64,000 nt of DNA from Desulfobacterales bacterium (GTDB taxonomy: Bacteria > Desulfobacterota > Desulfobacteria > Desulfobacterales > Desulfobacteraceae), in assembly GCA_023143455.1 (NCBI GenBank), contig JAGLHT010000002.1, positions 1 to 64,000 on the forward strand, given 5' to 3'. How positions within the stretch are numbered: position 1 is the first letter of the stretch; each line of letters begins with the position of its first letter. Positions 54,330-62,513 of the stretch are shown one piece after another. The notes beneath the pieces were generated by a model. It was given only the letters and a program-made list of their open reading frames with translations, had not been told where the DNA came from and ran no database searches. Made by a program: the position numbers and the translations under genes.

Positions 54330-55079
54330 ATGAAATCAATCCCGCAAATGGCTGAAGAGCTGGACATTTCGTCCGGAACAATCAGAGAATATTTACAGCG
54401 ATTTGAAGAGTTTTTTGCCGATCCTGTAGAACATGAAGGTGTTAAGGAATACCCTCCTGAAACATCAGAGCTTGTTAAAAAAATCTACGGCTATTATCAA
54501 AATAGTGGAATGACAAAAGAAGAAATCAGAGTAAAATTAGGCGCAGCTATGGTCTTAGAAGCTAATCCTGAGCTTGCGGCACTCCAGGCCCAGGCTGTTC
54601 CCATGGACATGGAAAAATTTGATGCACTGGGAGAAAAAATTGAGAAGCTTACGATAGCGATGGAAAAGCTAACTGAAGTATTTTCAAGTGGTGGTGCGAA
54701 TTTAAATGCTCCAAAAGAACCTTCTGACAATGAAACTATTGATGCCATAAATGCTCAAATAACTGATATTCTGGAATTAACAAAAGATAATGACCCTAAA
54801 AAAACAGAACAAAATGTCCTGGATGCTGACGGTACAATTATTTTCTCCTTTGGCAAACTCACAGGAAATGCTAAAGCTGCCTTAAAATTGTCAAAAATAA
54901 ATAAGAAACCATGGCTTCATATTGATCTTCAAACTGAGAAATCCCCGGCCAGGGCAGTCAGAACCTGGCTTGCACAATCTGATATTTCTGTGCTCAATGT
55001 GGCAGGAAGAAGCGCAAGCAAAATTCCAGGACTTAAAAAAACTGTAAATGATATTATTGCTTCGATATTAAACCAATGA
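54330..55079 (+). CDS. MerR-type HTH fused to a YpsA/SLOG-like (molybdenum-carrier-type) domain
   Basis: A 249-residue protein. Residues ~1-75 form a MerR-like winged HTH (IPQMAEELDISSGTIREYLQRF, then a MTKEEIRVKL helix); ~85-115 is a short helix. From ~155 the sequence reads NVLDADGTIIFSFGKLTG, KPWLHIDL, AVRTWLAQSDISVLNVAGRSASKIPG, the signature of the circularly permuted YpsA family listed as putative molybdenum carrier, a SLOG-superfamily Rossmann fold predicted to bind nucleotide-like ligands. The two halves together suggest a ligand-responsive regulator. ATG 54330 has GAGGA six bases before it; ATG 54324 is too close. Divergent from the receiver-FapA operon, so that operon could be its target. 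Confidence 0.82.
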   Translation: MKSIPQMAEELDISSGTIREYLQRFEEFFADPVEHEGVKEYPPETSELVKKIYGYYQNSGMTKEEIRVKLGAAMVLEANPELAALQAQAVPMDMEKFDALGEKIEKLTIAMEKLTEVFSSGGANLNAPKEPSDNETIDAINAQITDILELTKDNDPKKTEQNVLDADGTIIFSFGKLTGNAKAALKLSKINKKPWLHIDLQTEKSPARAVRTWLAQSDISVLNVAGRSASKIPGLKKTVNDIIASILNQ

Positions 55080-55098
55080 AACAAAACAAGATTTTCTA

Positions 55099-57858
55099 AT
55101 GACACCTCGATTATTATTCATTTTTCTATTAACATTGTTGGTTATTACCTTTGCACCTTTGCTATCTACAGCAAAAAATAATAACTCAAACTCAATCCCT
55201 CGTACTCTCAAATCTGCGAGCGAGCTTGATTACCCACCATTTTCAGTGATCAAGAATGATGGAACTGCTGATGGATTTTCAGTAGATCTCTTGAAAGCTG
55301 TTACTCATGCAGTAGGGCTTAAAATCAATTTTCAAGTTGGTCCCTGGGATAAAATTAAGCACAAACTAATAAACAAAGAACTTGATCTTCTTCCGCTTGT
55401 ATCTTATTCAGCAGAACGAGATAAAGTTTTTGATTTTTCAGCACCGTACCTGCGTATGCATGGCACTATTTTCATGCGCAAAGGGAATAAAACTATTAGT
55501 TCTGAGCTTGACTTAAAGAATAAAGAAGTAATAGTGATGCGAGGCGGTACTGCCCACGAATATGCAGTTGAAAACAATCTATCTGACAATCTTATATTGA
55601 CTGAAAGTTTTGAAAAAGCCATAAAATTGCTTTCGGCTGGCAAGCATGATGCTGTAATCATTCAACATTTAGTCGGTCATCAGATTATTAAAAAATTAAA
55701 CATCTCCAACTTAGTAGATATCAATTGTTTTCAAGGGAGCGATTTTAAACTTACTACTAAACCCTTATCTGAGTTTGAACAAAAATTTTGCTTTGCAGTA
55801 CAAAAGGGTGATAGTCAATTGTTGGCACTCTTAAACGAAGGTCTTGCAATTATTACCACTAATGGCACTTACAATACATTATATAATAAATGGTTCGCTC
55901 CAATTCTTCCTGCTCCGATAGTCAGTTTTGCAGTGAAGATAAAACACATCGCTTTTATCCTTTTACCTGTTATATTTCTTATGGGAATTTTTGGTCTCTG
56001 GTATTTGAAAAAAGAAGTTGCCAGAAAAACAGAGTTTTTAGAAAAAGAAATAAAAGAACGTGAACAGACACAAAAGGCATTAAAAAAGAGTGAAGATAAA
56101 TTCAAAAGCCTTTTTGAAAAAGCTCCGTTAAACTATCAATCTCTGGATGAAAAGGGAAATCTTACTGAAATAAACGAAACCTGGCTTAAAACATTAGGGT
56201 ATAAAAAACAAAAAGTTTTAGGAAAAAATTTCAGCGAGTTCCTGATTCCGGAATGGAAGCAACATTTTTCTGAAAATTTCTCCCAACTCAAGGCAGTGGG
56301 AGAAGTCTTTGGTGTTGAATTTGAGATGGTTAAAAAGGATGGCTCTGCTATTTTAGTTTCCTTTCAGGGTAAAATCGGAGAAAATCAAAATGGTACCTTT
56401 AAACAAGCACATTGTGTTTTTCACGATATCACTTCTGAGAAAGCAACAGAAGTTTTCCAAAAACTTGAGTTAGAGCTGCATAAAGCAATAGTTGAGATTT
56501 CAAAAAAATTAATATCTGACAAGTATGATATAAAAGAAGTCTCGGACATATTAATAAAATATGCCAAAAGCCTTACAGAAAGTAGTCATGGTTTTGTTTC
56601 ATCTGCTGATAACAATACATTTGAAAACCCAGGGTACACCCTTACTGACATATTTAGTGAACAATGGAAATCAAAAAACATGAGAGTAGCTTTTCCCATT
56701 AGAAGAGATGGGAAATATAATATTTTATGGGATTATGGTTTAAATGCCAGGAAAGCCTTCCTTACAAATAGTCTTGAAAAATACTCGGAGAATAAAGCTC
56801 TTTCCAAAGGGCATGTTCCTATTAAAAATTTTATGGCTGTACCAATCCTAATGGGAAAATCCTTAATTGGGTTAATCGCTTTAGCCAATTCCAAAAGGAA
56901 TTATACTGATCATGATCTAAGATCAATAGAACGATTATCAGAAATATTTGCTTTAGCTGTACACAGAAAAGAATACGAAACAGAAAAAACAAAATTGGAA
57001 CAAAACCTTCTTCAGCTTCAAAAGGTTGAAGCCATTGGAACTTTTGCTGGAGGCATTGCGCACGATTTTAACAATATATTATTCCCAATTATTGGATTTG
57101 CTGAAATGCTGGAAGAAGATTTACCAAAAGATAGTCCTCTTCGTGAAAATACTAATGAAATATTATCCGGGGCAAAACGGGCAAAGGATCTTGTTAAACA
57201 AATTTTAACTTTTAGCAGGCAGGCTGAACAGGAAATTATTCCACTCAAACCACATTTGATTATTAAGGAAGTCACCAAACTTATAAGAGCTATCATCCCT
57301 ACATCAATTAAAATCAAGAAATATATAGATCCTGAAACATGGAAAATCCTTGCTGACCCTACGCAGATACATCAGGTTGCCATGAACCTTATCACAAATG
57401 CCTATCATGCCATGCAGAAATCTGGCGGGGTTCTTACTATCAAATTACAAAATATTGAGGCTGTTGATGTTCCCAAACATAATGCAATGATAACTGATGT
57501 CCCTCATATCTTACTTTCAATTAGCGATACCGGTACAGGGATGGACGAAAATACAATTAAAAAAATATTTAACCCATACTTCACTACTAAATCCCAGGAC
57601 AAAGGCACAGGGTTAGGGCTTTCTGTGGTTCATGGTATTATTAACAATTGTAAAGGAAATATTAGAGTTAATAGCTCTATAGCAGAGGGGACTACATTTG
57701 ATGTATATATCCCTGCTTTTAAAAAGGGCTTGAAACCTGAAAAAATACAGCTTGAAACAGCTAAAATCCCTACTGGGACTGAACGAATTTTACTGATTGA
57801 TGATGAAGCCTATAATCAAATCAGAAATGGCTGCCCTAGTTCGAAAAGTGTTAGATGA
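55099..57858 (+). CDS. membrane sensor histidine kinase (SBP_bac_3-TM-PAS-GAF-HisKA-HATPase), receiver lost
   Basis: A 919-residue kinase. Signal peptide ~1-27; periplasmic solute-binding type 3 domain ~35-265 (LDYPPFSVIKNDGTADGFSVDLLKA, typical of amino-acid binders); membrane helix ~275-298; PAS ~333-450; GAF-like ~470-630; HisKA with H655 in AGGIAHDFNNILFP; HATPase with NLITNAYHAM, DTGTGMD and GKGTGLGLS-like G-boxes. After a TGTERILLIDDE receiver start the frame runs into 16 unrelated residues and a stop. The missing receiver is described separately. A plausible partner is the sigma-54 activator whose gene overlaps its stop. Confidence 0.92.
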   Translation: MTPRLLFIFLLTLLVITFAPLLSTAKNNNSNSIPRTLKSASELDYPPFSVIKNDGTADGFSVDLLKAVTHAVGLKINFQVGPWDKIKHKLINKELDLLPLVSYSAERDKVFDFSAPYLRMHGTIFMRKGNKTISSELDLKNKEVIVMRGGTAHEYAVENNLSDNLILTESFEKAIKLLSAGKHDAVIIQHLVGHQIIKKLNISNLVDINCFQGSDFKLTTKPLSEFEQKFCFAVQKGDSQLLALLNEGLAIITTNGTYNTLYNKWFAPILPAPIVSFAVKIKHIAFILLPVIFLMGIFGLWYLKKEVARKTEFLEKEIKEREQTQKALKKSEDKFKSLFEKAPLNYQSLDEKGNLTEINETWLKTLGYKKQKVLGKNFSEFLIPEWKQHFSENFSQLKAVGEVFGVEFEMVKKDGSAILVSFQGKIGENQNGTFKQAHCVFHDITSEKATEVFQKLELELHKAIVEISKKLISDKYDIKEVSDILIKYAKSLTESSHGFVSSADNNTFENPGYTLTDIFSEQWKSKNMRVAFPIRRDGKYNILWDYGLNARKAFLTNSLEKYSENKALSKGHVPIKNFMAVPILMGKSLIGLIALANSKRNYTDHDLRSIERLSEIFALAVHRKEYETEKTKLEQNLLQLQKVEAIGTFAGGIAHDFNNILFPIIGFAEMLEEDLPKDSPLRENTNEILSGAKRAKDLVKQILTFSRQAEQEIIPLKPHLIIKEVTKLIRAIIPTSIKIKKYIDPETWKILADPTQIHQVAMNLITNAYHAMQKSGGVLTIKLQNIEAVDVPKHNAMITDVPHILLSISDTGTGMDENTIKKIFNPYFTTKSQDKGTGLGLSVVHGIINNCKGNIRVNSSIAEGTTFDVYIPAFKKGLKPEKIQLETAKIPTGTERILLIDDEAYNQIRNGCPSSKSVR

Positions 57859-57868
57859 GGTTAGATAA
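57781..57868 (+). pseudogene. remnant of a deleted receiver domain at the kinase 3' end
   Basis: The kinase frame contains the first strand of a receiver (ERILLIDDE, 57781-57807). In the +2 frame, from the ATG at 57803, the sequence reads MKPIIKSEMAALVRKVLDE and stops at 57866-57868: the usual last helix of a hybrid-kinase receiver, including the conserved K-P. About 90 codons between them are missing. The junction has ATGAAG in common with both sides (DDE and MKP codons), so a deletion between short matches that shifted the frame is likely. Confidence 0.75.
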
Positions 57869-57872
57869 AATT

Positions 57873-59279
57873 ATGAAAAAAACAAAAATTCTGATCATTG
57901 ATGATGACACTTTTATTTGTAAAGTCCTTACGAAACGGTTTGAAAAATTGGGATACGAGACTCATTTCTCTTTAACCTTGAGAAAAGGTCTTGATAAATT
58001 ATTTTCAGATGAATTTGATGTTTTATTTCTTGATGTAAATCTTCCGGATGGGGATGGCCTTGAAGCCATAGATAACATCAGAGAGCATCCTAATGCTCCT
58101 GAAATAATCATCATGACCGGCGACAGTAATCCTGAAGGTGCTGAGCTTGCCATGAAATCAAGGGCTTGGGATTATATACAAAAAACCGGGTCACAGAAAG
58201 AATTTGAGTTTTCTCTAATTCGGGCCTTAGAATACAGACAACAAAAACAATCAAAACCTCCAAAACAAACAATTAAGAGAAACTCTATTATTGGAACAAG
58301 CAGGCAGGTCACAGCCTGCCTTGAAAAAATATCAAAGGCTTCAAACAATAATGCTCCTGTATTGATTACAGGAGAAACAGGAACAGGCAAAGAACTTTTT
58401 GCCAAAGCTATTCATGAAAACAGCCGTCGAAATAAAAATGATTTTATTGTGGTAGATTGTGCTGCTTTACCTGAACACCTTGTTGAAAGCGTACTTTTTG
58501 GACATTCAAAAGGTGCATTCACCAGTGCTGATTCTGATAAAACAGGGTTACTAAAATTGGCAGATAAAGGCTCTTTGTTTCTTGATGAAGTTGGGGAACT
58601 TCCACTGGCTATTCAAAAAAAATTCTTAAGAGCGCTTCAAGAAAAAAAATTTCGACCCGTGGGAAGTAAGAAAGAAATTTCAAGCGATTTCAGGCTTATT
58701 GCTGCAACAAACCGTGATGTTTCAACAATGATAGAACATGGTAAATTCAGGGAAGACTTATATTTTAGAATTGCCTCCCTGACAATTGAGCTTGCTCCTT
58801 TACGAGATCGTAAATCAGATATAGCTTTATTGATAAAGCACCACATGGATCGAAAAGAAAAGCTTTTTGATGAATCCCCCCATAAAATATCTAATGAATT
58901 TATGGACGATCTTCATGGATACAATTGGCCCGGGAATGTTAGAGAATTATTTAATTCAATAGATTATGCATGCAGTGATGCTTTTAACGAATCAATATTA
59001 TATCCAAAACATCTCCCAGATTATATTCGCTCCTTTAATATAAAAAACAAAATGAAACCCAAAAGGAACATTGAAACAGAAGGTTCCTTCAAGGAAGAAT
59101 CCACATTCGCTCCAGTTGAAACTCTTAATCTCAAAAACTATATTGAAAAAATAAAAAAAAAGTATATAACAGACCTTATGTCTCATACTAACGATGATAT
59201 TAAAACGGCATGTAGCTTATCTGGTCTTTCAAGAGGACATCTTTACGCCCTTCTAAAAGAATATGATATTCGCAACTAA
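57873..59279 (+). CDS. NtrC-family sigma-54-dependent response regulator
   Basis: A 468-residue regulator: receiver ~1-120 (ILIIDDD, acceptor D54 in LFLDVNLPDGDG), AAA+ domain ~135-370 with Walker A GETGTGKE, Walker B FLDEVGEL and GNVREL, and a C-terminal Fis-type HTH (DDIKTACSLSGLSRGHLYALLKEY). The sigma-54-contacting loop reads GAFTSA instead of GAFTGA. ATG 57873 matches the usual receiver start; ATG 57855, overlapping the previous stop, would add six residues. Its likely target is the chemosensory operon downstream, which has a sigma-54-type promoter and an upstream palindrome (inference). Confidence 0.94.
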   Translation: MKKTKILIIDDDTFICKVLTKRFEKLGYETHFSLTLRKGLDKLFSDEFDVLFLDVNLPDGDGLEAIDNIREHPNAPEIIIMTGDSNPEGAELAMKSRAWDYIQKTGSQKEFEFSLIRALEYRQQKQSKPPKQTIKRNSIIGTSRQVTACLEKISKASNNNAPVLITGETGTGKELFAKAIHENSRRNKNDFIVVDCAALPEHLVESVLFGHSKGAFTSADSDKTGLLKLADKGSLFLDEVGELPLAIQKKFLRALQEKKFRPVGSKKEISSDFRLIAATNRDVSTMIEHGKFREDLYFRIASLTIELAPLRDRKSDIALLIKHHMDRKEKLFDESPHKISNEFMDDLHGYNWPGNVRELFNSIDYACSDAFNESILYPKHLPDYIRSFNIKNKMKPKRNIETEGSFKEESTFAPVETLNLKNYIEKIKKKYITDLMSHTNDDIKTACSLSGLSRGHLYALLKEYDIRN

Positions 59280-59294
59280 TAAAAGGAAAAATAA

Positions 59295-59343
59295 ATGGAA
59301 CAGAATAAAATCTTAATTATTGATGATTAAGATTTTATTCTGT
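59295..59343. repeat. perfect 17-bp palindrome containing an 11-codon receiver start
   Basis: Bases 59300-59316 and 59327-59343 are exact reverse complements around a 10-base loop. The left arm lies in a frame ATG..TAA (59295-59330) reading MEQNKILIIDD, the normal first residues of a response regulator, behind an AAAGGAAAA ribosome binding site. The stop codon is made by the right arm. It may act as a terminator for the upstream regulator gene, or be a regulator gene killed by a template-switch event. Confidence 0.7.
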
Positions 59344-59359
59344 GTCAAATTAATCAGAA

Positions 59360-59377
59360 TGTCAGATTTTTCTGACA
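59360..59377. promoter_or_regulatory. candidate enhancer-binding site upstream of the che promoter
   Basis: TGTCAGA (59360-59366), TTTT, TCTGACA (59371-59377): a perfect 7-bp palindrome centred about 100 bases upstream of the expected transcription start of the sigma-54-type promoter at 59442. That is the usual distance for an enhancer-binding protein, and a sigma-54 activator gene ends 80 bases upstream. A short hairpin without this role is the alternative. Confidence 0.5.
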
Positions 59378-59441
59378 AAACCGAACTAACACAATATTTA
59401 TAACTATCTGAAATACCTCCTTTTTTTCATTTTTCTCTCTT

Positions 59442-59457
59442 TGGCACAAAACTTGTA
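59442..59457 (+). promoter_or_regulatory. sigma-54-type promoter of the chemosensory operon
   Basis: TGGCACAAAACTTGTA: the -24 GG and -12 G are 10 bases apart as required; the -12 element is GT rather than GC. It is 56 bases upstream of the ATG at 59514 and downstream of a sigma-54 activator gene. Confidence 0.6.
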
Positions 59458-59513
59458 ATATCAATAATAGAAAAATTGCGACCTCCTAACATTATAACTT
59501 GAAAGAGAAAAAA

Positions 59514-59936
59514 ATGAATCTTGTATTATTTATCCATCAAGACTCTTCAAAAAAAGGCAAAGCCCTTAAAACTGCCATCAAAAATAATGTTGGCGGAGGC
59601 GAATCTCTTACATTCCAGACTGTTAATAAGCTCGAATCAAGATTGAAAAAAACTTCTTCTACTGAAAAAGAAATATTAATACTTCTTGCTGAATCTAAAA
59701 CAAGATTAGACGAATTAACCTCTTTGATTTATTTACTGGAAAATAAACGTATCATATTAATCCTTCCTGATGAATCAAAAGAAACTATTTCTAAAGCAAG
59801 TCAGTTTTTCCCAAGATTTTTTACTCCCATTAGCTGCAAATATGATGATCTTTGCAGCGTAATAAATAAAATGATGGGGCAGGAAATAATAAATAACAAT
59901 ATTAAAGGAGGAGACGACAATGGCAGAACCTGCTGA
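59514..59936 (+). CDS. small hypothetical protein at the head of the che operon
   Basis: A 140-residue protein of unknown function, starting MNLVLFIHQDSSKKGK. Alternating hydrophobic strands (LVLFI, ILILLAES, RIILILPD) and helices suggest a small alpha/beta, possibly receiver-like, fold, but no phospho-acceptor motif is visible. Its last 17 bases overlap the start of cheW, so it is translationally coupled to it and probably part of the signalling unit. An in-frame TTG at 59499 is possible but less likely. Confidence 0.7.
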   Translation: MNLVLFIHQDSSKKGKALKTAIKNNVGGGESLTFQTVNKLESRLKKTSSTEKEILILLAESKTRLDELTSLIYLLENKRIILILPDESKETISKASQFFPRFFTPISCKYDDLCSVINKMMGQEIINNNIKGGDDNGRTC

Positions 59937-60435
59937 AGCAATGGATCAGGCAATTAGATCCATGACAGTAAAAACAGGAAAGTATTTAACTTTCTATCTT
60001 AAAGAAGAAGAATATGGAATTGGCATATTAAAAGTCAAAGAGATAATCGGAATGATGCCAATCACATCTGTCCCAAGAACACCGGGATATGTTAAGGGTG
60101 TAATCAATCTTAGGGGCAAGGTAATCCCGGTAATAGACTTAAGAGCCAAATTCGATATGGAGACCATCGAATATACAGACCGCACCTGTATTATTGTTGT
60201 GGAAATTGATTCAGAATCATCCACGGTGCTTATTGGTATTGTTGTTGATGCTGTGTCAGAAGTCTTAAATATCAAAGAGGAAGAAATAGAAGAAACTCCA
60301 ACATTTGGCACTAAGCTAAATACTGAATACATCCTTGGTATGGCTAAAATGTCAGGCGTAGTCAAGATTCTTCTTAATATTGACAGGGTATTGACAACTC
60401 TAGAAATTTCAACCGTTGAAAAGGTTGCTAAATAA
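59920..60435 (+). CDS. cheW: chemotaxis coupling protein CheW
   Basis: A 171-residue CheW scaffold that links chemoreceptors to CheA. After a ~20-residue leader the SH3-like fold begins (YLTFYLKEEEYGIGILKVKEIIG), with TSVPRTPGYVKGVINLRGKVIPVIDLR and GIVVDAVSEVL, all standard. A strong ribosome binding site (GGAGGAG) lies inside the end of the upstream gene. A chemoreceptor and cheA follow. No cheR, cheB or cheY appears before the window ends. Confidence 0.96.
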   Translation: MAEPAEAMDQAIRSMTVKTGKYLTFYLKEEEYGIGILKVKEIIGMMPITSVPRTPGYVKGVINLRGKVIPVIDLRAKFDMETIEYTDRTCIIVVEIDSESSTVLIGIVVDAVSEVLNIKEEEIEETPTFGTKLNTEYILGMAKMSGVVKILLNIDRVLTTLEISTVEKVAK

Positions 60436-60482
60436 TATTTATTTTATCAAAAAAATTAAAACCAAAAACTGGAGGATAACAA

Positions 60483-62399
60483 ATGTTTAAGAACATGAGA
60501 CTTGGTACTAAAATTGTAAGTGGATTCGCCATCGTACTTATTTTTCTTTGTGTAGTTTCTTTTATTGGCTTTAACAGCCTGTCAGGAGTTGTTGGCAGAG
60601 TGGATAAAGCAGATGATGTAAACCGTATCGTCAAAGACATTTTAGAAACCCGCCAACAGGAAAAAAACTATATTATTCGAGGAGATGAGACCTATATAAA
60701 AGAAGTAGAAGAGCATGCCCTGAAACTTATCGAACAAGCCACAGAAACAAAAAATAAATTTGATCAAAAAGCCAACAAAGATCAGATGGATCAAGTGATG
60801 GAAAAAGTAAATGATTATTCCAAAGCATTTAAAGAATATGTCGATCTGGATAATCAGAAAGATAAGACCATGGAAGAAATGCGGGCCAGGGCAAGGGAAG
60901 CTTTGGCACAGGCTGAGGCCATCCGTGCAGATCAAAAACAAAAGCTTGACCAAGCAATGGAGCAGGATGCCGGCCATGATGTTATTGATGACAGACTGAC
61001 TAAGGCAGATGATGCCAACCGGATAATCAAATGGTTTATTGATGCTCGTAAAAACGAGAAAGAATTTATCATATCCAATGGAGAAACAAAATGGCAGGAG
61101 TATGTTGATAAAGACATAGCACAGATATTGGAGTTGTCAAATGATCTGAAATCACGGTTTACAAACACTAATAATATTGCACAGGCAAATGCTGTTATTG
61201 CCGCTGTCCAGGCATATGATAAAGCTTTTGATTCTTTTGCAGAGCTTATGAAAAAACAAGTAGTCTCTGACACTGATATGGTCGCAGCAGCAAGGAGCGT
61301 CAATGAAGTGTGTACAGCAGCAAGAGCTGATCAAAAAGCAAAAATGGACAGCCAGATTTCAACTGCAAACATTGTAATACTTACAGGAACTATTATTGCT
61401 CTTGTGCTTGGTATGTTCTTTGCGTTTATCATTACAAGAGGCATTACCAAGCCCATTAATGCAATCACTCAGGGTATGAACGAAGGCGCAAACCAGGTGG
61501 CATCAGCAGCAGGTCAGGTATCGTCTGCCAGTCAGTCTCTTGCAGAAGGTTCATCAGAGCAGGCAGCATCCATTGAAGAAACATCTTCATCCATGGAAGA
61601 AATGTCTTCCATGACAAAAAAGAATGCAGAGAATGCCAGCCAGGCCGATAATCTGATGCAGGATACAAACCGCATAGTAAAAACTGCCAATGAATCAATG
61701 GAACAACTCACCCATTCAATGGAAGATATTTCTAAAGCCAGTGAAGAAACATCAAAAATTATTAAAACAATTGATGAAATCGCTTTCCAGACAAATCTTC
61801 TGGCTCTTAACGCGGCTGTTGAAGCAGCTCGGGCAGGCGAGGCAGGAGCAGGATTTGCAGTTGTTGCAGAAGAAGTAAGAAACCTTGCAATGAGATCTGC
61901 TACTGCTGCAAAAAACACAGCTGAGCTTATTGAAGGTACTGTCAAAAAGGTTGGTGATGGATCAAGCCTTGTAGCAAAAACAAATGAAGCCTTTAGACAG
62001 GTTGCAGAAAGCACAGGCAAGGTTGGAGAGATTGTTGCAGAGATTTCAGGGGCATCTGAGGAACAGTCCAAGGGAATTGAACAGGTAAATATTGCTATTA
62101 CTGAGATGGATAAGGTAGTTCAACAAAACGCTGCTAATGCTGAAGAATCAGCTTCTGCATCTGAAGAAATGAGTGCCCAGGCAGAAACACTTAAAGATTA
62201 TGTTGGCGATCTTGTCGCACTTGTATCAGGCAAGCAAAATAGTACCGAGCATATTAAAAAAAGTATTAAACCAATTAAGCCTGTACATGCACATGTTCAA
62301 ACGCCGAAAAGGAAAGCTTTGCTCTCCCAGTCAAAAGAAGTAAGACCCGATCAGGTAATACCTTTTGATGACGATGGCGATGATTTTAAAGATTTTTAA
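60483..62399 (+). CDS. methyl-accepting chemotaxis protein with HBM sensor domain
   Basis: A 638-residue chemoreceptor. Membrane helix ~10-30; periplasmic helical bimodular (HBM) domain ~35-285 with two similar modules ([19 protein letters not shown] and [20 protein letters not shown]); membrane helix ~293-316; signalling domain with tip [25 protein letters not shown]. Only the first HAMP helix is seen ([16 protein letters not shown]): the sequence goes straight into [21 protein letters not shown], so HAMP is shortened. HBM receptors in Pseudomonas bind organic acids; the ligand here is unknown. It ends in an acidic tail rather than a CheR-docking pentapeptide. Confidence 0.95.
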   Translation: MFKNMRLGTKIVSGFAIVLIFLCVVSFIGFNSLSGVVGRVDKADDVNRIVKDILETRQQEKNYIIRGDETYIKEVEEHALKLIEQATETKNKFDQKANKDQMDQVMEKVNDYSKAFKEYVDLDNQKDKTMEEMRARAREALAQAEAIRADQKQKLDQAMEQDAGHDVIDDRLTKADDANRIIKWFIDARKNEKEFIISNGETKWQEYVDKDIAQILELSNDLKSRFTNTNNIAQANAVIAAVQAYDKAFDSFAELMKKQVVSDTDMVAAARSVNEVCTAARADQKAKMDSQISTANIVILTGTIIALVLGMFFAFIITRGITKPINAITQGMNEGANQVASAAGQVSSASQSLAEGSSEQAASIEETSSSMEEMSSMTKKNAENASQADNLMQDTNRIVKTANESMEQLTHSMEDISKASEETSKIIKTIDEIAFQTNLLALNAAVEAARAGEAGAGFAVVAEEVRNLAMRSATAAKNTAELIEGTVKKVGDGSSLVAKTNEAFRQVAESTGKVGEIVAEISGASEEQSKGIEQVNIAITEMDKVVQQNAANAEESASASEEMSAQAETLKDYVGDLVALVSGKQNSTEHIKKSIKPIKPVHAHVQTPKRKALLSQSKEVRPDQVIPFDDDGDDFKDF

Positions 62400-62412
62400 T
62401 ATAATTGTTTAA

Positions 62413-62445
62413 AAAGGGCAGAATAATAATTTCTGCCCTTTACTT
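62413..62445 (+). terminator. rho-independent terminator after the HBM chemoreceptor gene
   Basis: AAAGGGCAGAA (62413-62423) pairs with TTCTGCCCTTT (62431-62441), 11 bp with a 7-base loop, followed by a T-rich stretch. It lies between the receptor and cheA, so cheA is expressed by read-through or from its own start. Confidence 0.75.
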
Positions 62446-62513
62446 TATTAAAATAAATTATTATAATTATGTTCATTCATTCATTCCGGTAACTTTAAAA
62501 AAAAGACAAGCAA

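Noticed and set aside
61532-62071. 179-codon minus-strand frame
   Set aside because: Mirror of the alanine-rich chemoreceptor signalling domain; no independent support.
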